DNA of 64,000 nt from Portibacter lacus (lineage in GTDB: Bacteria; Bacteroidota; Bacteroidia; Chitinophagales; Saprospiraceae): the NCBI RefSeq assembly GCF_021533215.1, contig NZ_JAJNKA010000006.1, positions 124,001 to 188,000 of the forward strand, in the 5' to 3' direction. Under the pieces are notes generated by a model. The model saw nothing but the letters and a program-made list of their open reading frames with translations. It had not been told where the DNA came from and did no database searches. Position numbers and translations under genes: made by a program. Positions 1-8,503 of the stretch are shown here, piece by piece. Position 1 is the first letter of the stretch, and each line of letters starts with the position of its first letter.

Positions 1-1
1 A

Positions 2-418
2 ATTTCGAATCCTGAATTTCAGAGTATTAGAGCTTTTAATCAAAGTGAGATTCTCATAGAGGGAGCGTTGAAACAGGATCGAATAAGTATCGAAATGTCT
101 AATCAAAGTAATCTGAGAGGAAGGTTAGAAGTTGACTCTATAGATTTGTCATTGGTGCAGCAGTCTAATGCTTATGTCAATGGGAATTGTGAAGTGTTGA
201 ATGTAGAATTGCAGGATCAATCTGGAATTAAAGCTGGATCATTAAATAGTAAAACGATAAATGTTCAATTAAGTGATCAAACTGATGCTAAGTTGAATGC
301 TTTGAACTCCATTTCAGGGAGCTTGAGAAATAATTCTACGTTGAACTTGGAGAATAAGCCTGAGGATAATTCTATATCGAAATCTAGGATGGCTAATTTG
401 AATGTTGGTTGGGATTAA
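2..418 (+). CDS. DUF2807 (head GIN domain) protein, C-terminal part
   Basis: The reading frame is open from the window edge, so this is the last 138 residues of a longer protein whose start lies outside. The visible part is made of short beta-strand repeats rich in Ser, Asn, Gln and Asp, with recurring NQSN, QQSN, DQSG and SDQTD turns about every 20 residues. This is the pattern of the DUF2807 (putative autotransporter adhesin head GIN) beta-solenoid common in Bacteroidota secreted or envelope proteins. An internal TTG at 68 could be taken as a start, but the homologous pattern continues upstream of it. Function is unknown. A repeat array begins 12 bp downstream. Confidence 0.7.
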   Translation: MSNPEFQSIRAFNQSEILIEGALKQDRISIEMSNQSNLRGRLEVDSIDLSLVQQSNAYVNGNCEVLNVELQDQSGIKAGSLNSKTINVQLSDQTDAKLNALNSISGSLRNNSTLNLENKPEDNSISKSRMANLNVGWD

Positions 419-1046
419 GCAAATTTATGTTTTGATGACAGCACTTTTTCAGTGATGTTACTAATTTCTCGAAACTGATGCTGGCTCTGCAATCCTAGCC
501 TGCGCTCATTGCTTTGCTCGGCTTACAGATACGGGGTCATCTCTTTGTTATTGGTATTGTTTTGATGACAGCACTTTTTCAGTGATGTTATTAATTTCTT
601 GGAGCTGGTACAGGCTCTGCAATCCTAGCACTCGCTCGTTGCTTTGCTCGGCTTACAGATCCTGGTCATCTCATTGTTATTGGTATTATTTTGATGACAG
701 CACTTTTTTAGTGATGTTATCAATTTCTCAGAGCTGATGCTGGCTCTGCAATCCTAGCACTCGCTCGTTGCTTTGCTCGGCTTACAGATCCGGGGTCATC
801 TCTTTGTTATTGGTATTATTTTGATGACAGCACTTTTTCAGTGATGTTATTAATTTCTCGAAACTGATGCTGGCTCTGCAATCCTAGCCTGCACTCGTTG
901 CTTTGCTCGGCTTACAGATCCGGGGTACTAGGTATGGCTCCTCTTGAGCCTTAGCAAATCATGATCATAGATAGAGAATTAACGTTATTTAACAAAGCTA
1001 TTGGACTTACAAAGGTTAATGATCAAACACCATTTTTTGAAATGAT

Positions 1047-1061
1047 AACCCCAGCGGGGTT
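1047..1061. repeat. Palindrome AACCCC-AGC-GGGGTT
   Basis: A perfect 6-bp inverted repeat around a 3-base centre. It lies in the DNA that interrupts the 130-bp repeat array. A second copy of its CCCCAGCGGGG centre is about 50 bp downstream. It could form a small hairpin, but no T-run follows, so it is not a terminator. Confidence 0.7.
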
Positions 1062-1098
1062 CAACCTCTGTATCCAAGCAAACTAGAGTATGAATGAG

Positions 1099-1109
1099 CC
1101 CCAGCGGGG
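1099..1109. repeat. Palindrome CCCC-AGC-GGGG, second copy
   Basis: Same 11-base centre as the palindrome at 1049-1059, with different flanks. The pair suggests a short palindromic element that has been copied, possibly of REP type. This is an inference from two copies only. Confidence 0.6.
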
Positions 1110-1345
1110 TGACACCTAAGATTATTTCAGTGATGTTATTAATTTCTTGGAGCTGGTACAGGCTCTGCAATCCTAGCCAGCGCTCGTTGCTTTGCTCGGC
1201 TTACAGATCCGGGGTCATCTCTTTGTTATTGGTATTATTTTGATGACAGCACTTTTTTAGTGATGTTATCAATTTTTCGCAGCTGATGCTAGCTCTGCAA
1301 TCCAAGCCTGCGCTCGTTGCTTTGCTCGGCTTACAGATCCGGTCA

Positions 1346-2026
1346 TTATCTTAAAATACCCGCCAACTCTGAAATCTGGTGGATCTCAAAATCGTGTATT
1401 TTCCGATCCTCTTTAATCTTATCATGATTAAACCAGCAAGTCTTTAACCCATAACCATGACCACCAGTAATATCACTTCCATAACTATCACCAATCATAA
1501 GAACAGATTCTCGGTTAGATATACCAGCATTCTCCATTGCTACTTCGAAGAATCGAGGTTGTGGTTTTGCTGCAGAGATTTCATCAGAAACCGTTATCGA
1601 ACTGAGAAACGGTTCAAGTTGTGCAGCCTTTAGTCTTGGTCTTTGAACTTCTTTTAAGCCATTCGTTACGATATGGATATTGTAATCTTTAGATAAATCT
1701 CTGATGAGTAATTCCGCGCCTGAAACATACTTCGTATTGAGAATCACATTCTCTAGATAAACCTTGTTCCATTCTCCTCCATCACCTTCCCAGCCCATAG
1801 CATCGAGATATAAATCAAATCTTTTCGATCTCAATTCTAGAGCTGTTATTTTATTTTCTTCGAACTCCTTCCAGACTTTTGAGTTTCCCTGATTGTATAC
1901 CGAATAGGAGTCATATGCATCTCGATTAAAATGATTCAACAATGACTTGAATGCCACATGACTAGCATAAGAAAAATCCAAAATGGTATTGTCTAAATCG
2001 AAAAACAGGTTTTTTATCTTACTCAC
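1346..2026 (-). CDS. YjjG-type HAD hydrolase (nucleotidase-like)
   Basis: A 226-residue HAD superfamily phosphatase of subfamily IA. Motif I is D10-L-D-N-T14, motif II is T121-N-G, the motif III lysine is K154 in AAKPQPRFF, and motif IV is G179-D-S-Y-G-S-D185. The helical cap is inserted after motif I. Length and the TNG/KPQP/GDS pattern fit the YjjG family, which dephosphorylates pyrimidine nucleotides including non-canonical ones. Exact substrate is inferred from family. It starts with GTG, which overlaps the TGA of the upstream propeller gene by 4 bp, so the two are probably translated in sequence. The 3' end abuts the 130-bp repeat array. Confidence 0.85.
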   Translation of the reverse strand: MSKIKNLFFDLDNTILDFSYASHVAFKSLLNHFNRDAYDSYSVYNQGNSKVWKEFEENKITALELRSKRFDLYLDAMGWEGDGGEWNKVYLENVILNTKYVSGAELLIRDLSKDYNIHIVTNGLKEVQRPRLKAAQLEPFLSSITVSDEISAAKPQPRFFEVAMENAGISNRESVLMIGDSYGSDITGGHGYGLKTCWFNHDKIKEDRKIHDFEIHQISELAGILR

Positions 2027-4845
2027 TTAACTTCAAATTCTTGTTTACTTGCTCCAGATTCGATCACATATTTTCCCCTCTCCAAATAAAAATTTCCATC
2101 ATCAGCCTTCTCACTTCCTTCTATCGCAGACAGATTATAGGTTATCAAAGAGATACCATAAGGCAATTCCTTATTGAGAGTTTGAATGATTTTTCCCTCT
2201 TCGTTTTTAATATTGATAATTGCATTCTGAGCGTTAGAAGCATAAATCTTTATTTCAAATTTTGGTTCGGTATCTCTATTGAAAATAGAAGGTTTACTTC
2301 CCCAGCGAGATGATTTACGTACATCTTCTAAAGCAAAGATATGTAACTTCTCACTTTTGATTTTATTAAATTCTTGGATTGGTTCTATATCAGCCTTATA
2401 GAAAGAGCGACCATGTGTTCCTAAAACAATCTCCTTTGATTTTTCTTGAATAACTAGATCATGAACAGCTACAGCTGGCAAATCTTTAGACATAATGGTG
2501 AAAGTTACACCACGATCTGTAGAAACATAAACACCATGATCAGTTCCTACATAAAGAACATCCTCGTCGACAGGATCTTCCTTTACCACATTAATTGCTT
2601 CATGAGGTAATTCTTGGCCTATTCTTGACCAATTTTGACCATAATCATCTGAGATATATAAATACGGGGTGAAATCATCCCATCGATATCCATTCAGACT
2701 AGCATATACCCTTGATTCTTTATGAGTAGAAGCTCTAACTCTGCTTACCCACATATCTTGTGGCAGCTTGTTAGATATTCGGTCCCATGTGAAACCTCCA
2801 TCTTTAGAAACTTGAATGACTCCATCATCCGAGCCCGTATAAATTAAGCCAAATCTAAATACCGATTCATCTATAGTTGATAATGTGCCATATGCAACGT
2901 CTCCCTTTCTACCTCCATTTGTTAAATCTTTTGAAATAGTAGTAAATGATTTGCCTTGGTCCATACTTCTGTGAAGATGATTAGATCCCATGTAGAAAAC
3001 ATCTTGATTATGAGATGAGAGTAGGATAGGGGCTTGCCAGTTCCATCTGTAAGGCCTTTCACCTAATTCATGACTTGGTGTAAGACGGGCTCGTTGACCT
3101 GTTTTCTTATTGATTCTATAATAATTTCCGTATTGAGACCCAGCATAAACGATATCTGAGTTACGCGAGTCAATTTGAATTTGCATTCCATCTCCACCTA
3201 CTAAAGCTTTGTATGGATAATCTCCCGTTCCATGCCATCTCGAACTTGCCTTGTAATTACTTGGACCGTACCATACACCATTATCTTGAGCACCACCATA
3301 TATATTGTAAGGATCCTCATTGTCGACATTGACATAGTAAAATTGACCTACAGCAGGTGAATTACATTTTATCCAATGTTCTCCATCGTCATAAGTAATA
3401 TTAACACCACCATCATTTCCATTTATTAGATGACCCGGCATATTTGGGTTGATCCACAATGCATGATGATCTACATGTACATTCTCTTTATTTATATTTT
3501 TCCAAGTTTTACCAGCATCATTTGAGGATAAAATTGGCACTCCTGCAATATATAGTTTGTCAGGATTAGAAGGCGAAACTTCGATCATTCCGAAATAGTA
3601 TCCATAACTATTGTAGAGGTATTCTATATAACCATCATGTGTTTTCTTCCACGTGGTGCCTCCGTTAATACTTACATATACTTCCGCCCCGATAACTTGG
3701 GTATCAAAAAGCAATGAATTTGCATCCTCGACGAATTCAACCAATGCTATTGGTTTGATCTCATCACTTTTCACCATCATTTTTAGCTTATCAGCATTGT
3801 ATTTTTTATCAAATCGATAACTATTCAAAAACCCGCTAAGCAGCTTATTATCAAGACTTAGAAACTCATCCTTAGACATTGTTCGAAGTTGATCTTTACT
3901 TAATTTCGTTTCATCAATAGGTTCTGCCGGACGTCTTTCATAATTGTCAAGCAACGCATATATTTTTTCAACTCCATCTTTATGATGCATTGACAAACCA
4001 ATTCTCCCTACACCTTGACCTACAGGAAATCCACTATCTGCAGTAGTCAATTTGCTGAAACTTTCACCTCCGTCTACACTTTTATAGATTGCGGATCCTT
4101 CGCCAGCTTCTACAAAGTCCCAAGCTCTTCTTTCTCTTTCCCAACTTGAAGCATAGAATATTTGATCATTTTGTGGATCTTGTTCTAGGTCTACTACACC
4201 GGTTCTATCATCTATGAACAATGTTTTCTCCCACGTTGTACCACCATCCTTAGATTTAAAAACACCTCTTTCTGAATTATCTGAATAAAGGTGCCCCAGG
4301 GCAGCGACTAATACTTCATTAGGATTACTTTCTGAAATAATTACTTTACCTATGTGGTGAGAATCTTCTAAACCAACATTTTTCCATGATTTACCATCAT
4401 CGGTTGATTTGAAAACACCGAGACCAGCATATGAAGATCTACTCGAATTGACTTCACCTGTTCCAACATAAATAACCCCATTTTTCCAATCTACATCGAA
4501 ATCACCAATTGTCATCACTGCTTCATTATCGAAAATAGGATCGAAACTTGTCCCATTGTTAATGGTTTTCCATAATCCTCCGGAAGCATATGCTACATAA
4601 AAAGTAGTAGGATTATCTGGATTTACTTCAATGTCAACTACTCGACCACTCATTACAGTAGGACCGACATTGATAAATGGAATTTGATTAAATGGACTAG
4701 ATTTTTTAAGAGCTTCTCTTTTTTCAAACGCTTCTGCTCTGTCTTTCGCCCTGCTAGAAGGAGGCTGAAATCCTTGAGAAAATGCAGACGTAGTAAGTAA
4801 TAAGCACGTAACCGCACTTAATAACAATCGAGTGGTTTTTGTCAT
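2023..4845 (-). CDS. Secreted BNR/VPS10-type beta-propeller protein
   Basis: A 940-residue exported protein. A signal peptide of about 23 residues ends in SAFSQ. The body holds at least nine Asp-box (BNR) turns of the form S-x-D-x-G-x-x-W/F, for example STDDGKSW, SKDGGTTW, SINGGTTW, SNDAGKTW, SKDGGFTW, SDDYGQNW and STDRGVTF. These are typical of sialidase/sortilin (VPS10) propellers. The last ~110 residues form an Ig-like FlgD-type domain ending in GKYVIESGASKQEFEVK. Proteins of this kind are common in Bacteroidota and mostly uncharacterised. No catalytic glycosidase residues can be assigned. It lies between a lipoprotein gene (57-bp gap) and the YjjG gene (4-bp overlap), on one probable transcript. 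Confidence 0.85.
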   Translation of the reverse strand: MTKTTRLLLSAVTCLLLTTSAFSQGFQPPSSRAKDRAEAFEKREALKKSSPFNQIPFINVGPTVMSGRVVDIEVNPDNPTTFYVAYASGGLWKTINNGTSFDPIFDNEAVMTIGDFDVDWKNGVIYVGTGEVNSSRSSYAGLGVFKSTDDGKSWKNVGLEDSHHIGKVIISESNPNEVLVAALGHLYSDNSERGVFKSKDGGTTWEKTLFIDDRTGVVDLEQDPQNDQIFYASSWERERRAWDFVEAGEGSAIYKSVDGGESFSKLTTADSGFPVGQGVGRIGLSMHHKDGVEKIYALLDNYERRPAEPIDETKLSKDQLRTMSKDEFLSLDNKLLSGFLNSYRFDKKYNADKLKMMVKSDEIKPIALVEFVEDANSLLFDTQVIGAEVYVSINGGTTWKKTHDGYIEYLYNSYGYYFGMIEVSPSNPDKLYIAGVPILSSNDAGKTWKNINKENVHVDHHALWINPNMPGHLINGNDGGVNITYDDGEHWIKCNSPAVGQFYYVNVDNEDPYNIYGGAQDNGVWYGPSNYKASSRWHGTGDYPYKALVGGDGMQIQIDSRNSDIVYAGSQYGNYYRINKKTGQRARLTPSHELGERPYRWNWQAPILLSSHNQDVFYMGSNHLHRSMDQGKSFTTISKDLTNGGRKGDVAYGTLSTIDESVFRFGLIYTGSDDGVIQVSKDGGFTWDRISNKLPQDMWVSRVRASTHKESRVYASLNGYRWDDFTPYLYISDDYGQNWSRIGQELPHEAINVVKEDPVDEDVLYVGTDHGVYVSTDRGVTFTIMSKDLPAVAVHDLVIQEKSKEIVLGTHGRSFYKADIEPIQEFNKIKSEKLHIFALEDVRKSSRWGSKPSIFNRDTEPKFEIKIYASNAQNAIINIKNEEGKIIQTLNKELPYGISLITYNLSAIEGSEKADDGNFYLERGKYVIESGASKQEFEVK

Positions 4846-4902
4846 TAAAATTAGATTTAGCGTAGTAATGTTCCATAAATTTAATAATCCTGTGGAACTA
4901 TC

Positions 4903-5391
4903 CTAATTAATACACCTAACAATAATGGGTTCAGTTACTATTTTATTGCTTAAGTTACCAGATCTGTCCATAATTGTGATCTCATAAGTAACTGTATCAA
5001 GAGGAAATTCTTGTGGTGCGCTGCATGGAGGAATATTATTGGGGAAGATGCAACACGTTGTGTATAAGAGTAATTGGATCTCTCCAGTAATTCCATTTCC
5101 TATCCCTTCTTCAGGAATATATGGGCTCTTGAATTTATCTTGAAAATTTCCTGTTCGTAAATCTTTTATGAAAATGTTCCTTGTCGTATCTTCAGGATTA
5201 TGTCCTAAGTCTCCATCGCCATCTGTAAACGAGAACGTTACAAACAATGAATCTGTATTTAGACTATTTTGGTTTAATGTCGTTTTACTAATTCCAACGT
5301 ATTCTATGACCGGTTCATCTGGATAATCTGGTGCATTTATACAAGAATGGAAAATAAAAAGAACAAAGATGTATGGAATATATCTGAACAT
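4903..5391 (-). CDS. Small lipoprotein with FTDGDGDLG motif
   Basis: A 162-residue predicted lipoprotein. The N-terminus is hydrophobic and ends in the lipobox FHSC with Cys17 as lipidation site. After it comes a beta-rich domain containing a Asp/Gly-rich turn (FTDGDGDLG, around residue 55) that looks like a calcium-type loop, and five further cysteines in the second half (TTCC, PPC, VRC). I do not recognise a named family. Similar short DGDGDLG lipoproteins occur in Bacteroidota. It is the first gene of the minus-strand group with the VPS10 propeller and YjjG genes and is divergent from the LuxE-like gene 51 bp away. Confidence 0.7.
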   Translation of the reverse strand: MFRYIPYIFVLFIFHSCINAPDYPDEPVIEYVGISKTTLNQNSLNTDSLFVTFSFTDGDGDLGHNPEDTTRNIFIKDLRTGNFQDKFKSPYIPEEGIGNGITGEIQLLLYTTCCIFPNNIPPCSAPQEFPLDTVTYEITIMDRSGNLSNKIVTEPIIVRCIN

Positions 5392-5442
5392 ATATATAAA
5401 ATTAATTAATTATGCCTTAATTTTTAGTAGAACGTTTGAAAT

Positions 5443-6468
5443 ATGTCTAATTACATCTTAGAAAGAGAAAAAATAGTAAAACTGTTTAACGAACGGTTTT
5501 ATAAGGCAGATTTTAATGCGTTCGCGTTAGAAGTCTTTAGATTTCAGCATGAATACAATTCTACCTATCGGTCTTTCTGTGATTTATTAGGAATAAATCC
5601 ACTTCAAATCACTTCACCAGAACAAGCTCCATTTCTGCCTATAAGTTTTTTTAAAAATTATGTGATCAAGACTGGACAGTGGAAAGGTGATGTTGTGTTT
5701 GGTAGCAGCGGGACGACAGGTTCTATTCGCAGTAAGCATCATATACGATCTGAGGAGTTCTACTTAGAAAATGCAAAAGAAGGATTTATAGAAGCTTTCG
5801 GTCCCATTAAAGATTATTGTTTTCTAGCCATTTTGCCAGGATATACTGAAAGACCTGATTCCTCATTAGTGAGTATGGTTAACTCTTTTATTAAACAAAG
5901 TGATTATGCATTTTCTGGTTACTACCTGGGAAAGGAAACGGAATTAATTGAAGTTCTTAATCAATGCAAGTCGGAGGGTATTCCAACAGTTCTGTTCGGA
6001 GTGAGCTTTGCGCTTTTAGACTTGTGTAAATATCAGATCGATTTTCCAGGATTACAGGTAATAGAAACAGGTGGTATGAAAACTTCTAAAATAGAAATGT
6101 CTAAGGAAGAAATTATAGCTAAGTTTCGAAAAGCGTGGAATCTAGATGCGGTCGGATCTGAATATGGAATGACAGAATTATTGTCTCAGTCCTATTCCTC
6201 AAATGGAAAGTGGTATCAGTCAGCTTCTACTAAGAAAATATATATAGGAGAATTAAGAGATCCGCTAGAGTTAGAGAAGAATCATAAAACTGGAATTATA
6301 AAGGTGATAGATTGTGCCAATTTTGATACCTGTAGCTTTATAGAAACGCAAGACTTAGGTATTCTAAATGATCGATCTGAATTTCAAGTATTAGGCAGAA
6401 TGGATAATGCCGAACTGCGCGGTTGTAATTTACTACTTGATGAGTCCTTGGAAGATCCAGTTAGCTAG
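5443..6468 (+). CDS. LuxE/PaaK-family acyltransferase (acyl-protein synthetase-like)
   Basis: A 341-residue protein of the LuxE/adenylate-forming family. The phosphate-binding loop is S88-S-G-T-T-G-S94, and a YGMTE motif lies near residue 240, as in acyl-adenylate enzymes. LuxE activates a fatty acid and passes it to a reductase, but no luxC-like reductase or lux gene is nearby. The acceptor and acyl group here are therefore unknown. Its 3' end overlaps the convergent amidase gene by 36 bp. The ATG has no clear ribosome binding site, as is normal in this phylum. Confidence 0.75.
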   Translation: MSNYILEREKIVKLFNERFYKADFNAFALEVFRFQHEYNSTYRSFCDLLGINPLQITSPEQAPFLPISFFKNYVIKTGQWKGDVVFGSSGTTGSIRSKHHIRSEEFYLENAKEGFIEAFGPIKDYCFLAILPGYTERPDSSLVSMVNSFIKQSDYAFSGYYLGKETELIEVLNQCKSEGIPTVLFGVSFALLDLCKYQIDFPGLQVIETGGMKTSKIEMSKEEIIAKFRKAWNLDAVGSEYGMTELLSQSYSSNGKWYQSASTKKIYIGELRDPLELEKNHKTGIIKVIDCANFDTCSFIETQDLGILNDRSEFQVLGRMDNAELRGCNLLLDESLEDPVS

Positions 6469-7689
6469 TGCTTGTCTATTAGAATTTAATAAAATTCTTT
6501 TCTGATCAAGCGGATTCTGGATATTTGCTAACTCAATGTAGACAATAGGAGGATTCGTATTATTTACCATATATAATCCACGGTGCCGAATGGTTCCTTT
6601 GTAACCTCTTCCTTTTTGAAACTTGTCATACTTACTCTGGAATGTTTTATGGATATTATGAGCTAACTCCTTTCCTCTAGGTGAGTTTTTGTGATGGTAA
6701 AAGAAAACATCTTTTCTTGCACTTTTCCCCGCAGAGTCTACATGCAAGGCGATTACAGTATGATCTTTGTATCCTTTTTTCTTGTATTTTAAATATAGGG
6801 TGTTAATATGTGAAACTCGTTGTTCAAGTCTCGCACGCTGGTTTAGAGGCAATTTTCGACCATTACATCTTTCATCTTTATCGCACTTTAAATATTGAGC
6901 GTCTCGTATTCCGTCATTTTCATCTTGAATAATAATTTCCACAACTGCACCGTGCTGCTTAAGGTTTCTTGCAAGTCTTAATGCAACATCGTAGGCATAT
7001 TCATCTTCACATAAATCTTGTGGACAAGTAGTACACATTGTTCCTGGATCCGGACCTCCATGACCACTGACGATGTAAAACACCTTATCTTTTAAAGACT
7101 GATCTACTTCCTCATATTGTTCGTAAGCCTTGCCAAATAGCTGTTCTACTTTAAAGTTTCGTTTTGTACTAGAATTATTAGAAGATGGTGCTTCCACCTT
7201 TGCAGGTGTAACTTTATTGATATTGTTATTGGCAACAGGAACGCCAACTAAGGTTTGGTGCTCATTGTTTTGTTTCGTACTACCACCACAATATAACGAT
7301 GAAAAGGGAACCCAAAGCTGCTTGTCTTCTTTGTAAGAAGATTTTCTGAGCCCATTAGCATGCATCATTTCATTATACTTCTGAATCCCAACTGCAAGAT
7401 CCCAGTCATCTTTACCTATAGAAGTTCGGATATTTACAGCATTGTAACTATAAACCAGAATTGGAATAAAGTATTTTCTTCCTACTTGAAGTTTAGCGTC
7501 CTTACCAAGATTATTCAATTTGTAGAATTGCTTAATATTACAATACTCATCTACTAAGTTGTATTTTCTTAAAATAGAGTAAACTCCATCGCCGTTTTCT
7601 GCTGCAACCTTATAGTACGTTGCATCAGAAGCAATAATTCCTATCGTAGAAAAGAAGGAAAAAAGGAAAATATAGGCCAATCGAGTCAT
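6433..7689 (-). CDS. N-acetylmuramoyl-L-alanine amidase, Amidase_3 type
   Basis: A 418-residue exported peptidoglycan hydrolase. Residues 1-20 form a signal peptide. Residues 24-80 (ending VGRKYFIPI) resemble a LysM-like wall-binding segment, followed by a low-complexity linker at 135-180. The catalytic domain starts near 203. Putative zinc ligands are H210 (SGHGGPDPG), E228 or E230, and H316 (IALHVDS), and the catalytic glutamate is E386 (YIELANIQN). It would cleave the bond between MurNAc and the stem peptide in the periplasm. Several Cys lie in the 217-275 region, which could hold disulfides. It is convergent with and overlaps the LuxE-like gene and is divergent from the ccm cluster. Confidence 0.88.
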   Translation of the reverse strand: MTRLAYIFLFSFFSTIGIIASDATYYKVAAENGDGVYSILRKYNLVDEYCNIKQFYKLNNLGKDAKLQVGRKYFIPILVYSYNAVNIRTSIGKDDWDLAVGIQKYNEMMHANGLRKSSYKEDKQLWVPFSSLYCGGSTKQNNEHQTLVGVPVANNNINKVTPAKVEAPSSNNSSTKRNFKVEQLFGKAYEQYEEVDQSLKDKVFYIVSGHGGPDPGTMCTTCPQDLCEDEYAYDVALRLARNLKQHGAVVEIIIQDENDGIRDAQYLKCDKDERCNGRKLPLNQRARLEQRVSHINTLYLKYKKKGYKDHTVIALHVDSAGKSARKDVFFYHHKNSPRGKELAHNIHKTFQSKYDKFQKGRGYKGTIRHRGLYMVNNTNPPIVYIELANIQNPLDQKRILLNSNRQALANWIFQGLIK

Positions 7690-7821
7690 GGGAAACCAGT
7701 ATTTTATATATTATAAATTATTGTAATATAACAAAGTTATCAAATTCTAATCAAGAAAAAAATATAATTCATCGGAATTCAAAAATTTTGCATTAAAAGC
7801 AAAGATTTCAATAAACACCAC

Positions 7822-7829
7822 TACATTTG
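7822..7829 (+). promoter_or_regulatory. -7 box TACATTTG for the ccm operon
   Basis: Matches the Bacteroidota sigma-A -7 consensus TAnnTTTG. It ends only five bases before the GTG at 7835, so the transcript would begin at or next to the start codon. No TTG box is seen at the usual spacing upstream. Confidence 0.55.
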
Positions 7830-7834
7830 TAGGA

Positions 7835-8494
7835 GTGAAAGTTTTATCTAACATCTGGTATCTAATCCTTAAAGATTTCAACATTGAGCTTCGTCAACGT
7901 TACATCTTAGCGAGTATATTCTTATACGTAATAAGTACTGTATTTATTATTTCTAAGATACTTCAGACGGTTAGTCCTATGCTATGGAATGCGATTTTTT
8001 GGATACTTTTCATATTCACTGCAGTAAGTGCGATGATGAAAAGTTTCAGCCAAGAAATTTCTCAACGGTCCCTTTATTACTACTATCTTACTGGACCTAT
8101 CGAAATAATTATTGCGAAATTTATATATAATTTCTTCAGTTTGTTGCTTATGGGATTACTCATAATGGCAGCTTTTATTGTTTTTATAAATAATCCGATC
8201 GAGAACTATGGGATATTTGTATTGGGTGTGATTTTAGGTGCATTAGGAGTAAGTGTTATTTTCACTTTAGTTTCCTCTATTGCATCGAAGGGCGGAAATA
8301 GTGCTACGCTTATGTCTGTGCTTTCGATTCCTCTAGTTTTACCGGTGGTTTTATTCAATCTAAGAATCACTGGTGCAGGCATAGGAATTCTTGGAATGAC
8401 AACAATTGCAAATGACATTTTATTATTGTTGTCAATAATTACAATACTTGTAGGTGTTTCATTAATTTTGTTCCCACAAATTTGGCGTACTTAA
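7835..8494 (+). CDS. ccmB: Cytochrome c maturation heme exporter subunit CcmB
   Basis: A 219-residue protein with six hydrophobic segments and a cytoplasmic N-terminus (LKDFNIELRQRYILAS) typical of CcmB. CcmB is the membrane subunit of the CcmAB transporter that supports release of heme-loaded CcmE during cytochrome c assembly. The start is GTG, chosen because the N-terminal alignment with the family begins here. A TACATTTG promoter box ends five bases upstream, so the message may be leaderless. It is followed after 9 bp by ccsA. No ccmA is present in the window. Confidence 0.88.
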   Translation: MKVLSNIWYLILKDFNIELRQRYILASIFLYVISTVFIISKILQTVSPMLWNAIFWILFIFTAVSAMMKSFSQEISQRSLYYYYLTGPIEIIIAKFIYNFFSLLLMGLLIMAAFIVFINNPIENYGIFVLGVILGALGVSVIFTLVSSIASKGGNSATLMSVLSIPLVLPVVLFNLRITGAGIGILGMTTIANDILLLLSIITILVGVSLILFPQIWRT

Positions 8495-8503
8495 AAAGGG
8501 TCT

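Larger units (their letters stand above)
431..1343. repeat. Array of six ~130-bp repeats in A-B-C-A-B-C order
   Basis: The motif GCTCTGCAATCC starts at 484, 614, 743, 873, 1162 and 1292, giving spacings of 130, 129, 130, 289 and 130. Each unit begins with TTTGATGACAGCAC and its core ends with CTCGGCTTACAGAT. Copies 1 and 4 share one variant (CGAAACTGATG before the core), copies 2 and 5 another (GGAGCTGGTACA), and copies 3 and 6 a third (TTAGTGATGTTATCAATTT). The array is therefore a trimer duplicated once. Copy 5 lacks its first ~15 bases, and unrelated DNA (about 926-1120) separates copies 4 and 5. No coding capacity is convincing here. The core recurs at 52.6-54.3 kb. Confidence 0.9.

Noticed and set aside
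985-1170. Minus-strand frame of 61 codons in the first array
   Set aside because: It crosses from the inserted palindromic DNA into repeat copy 5 and has no protein-like features.
431-1343. CRISPR array
   Set aside because: The repeats are ~130 bp long with no short unique spacers, and no cas gene is present.
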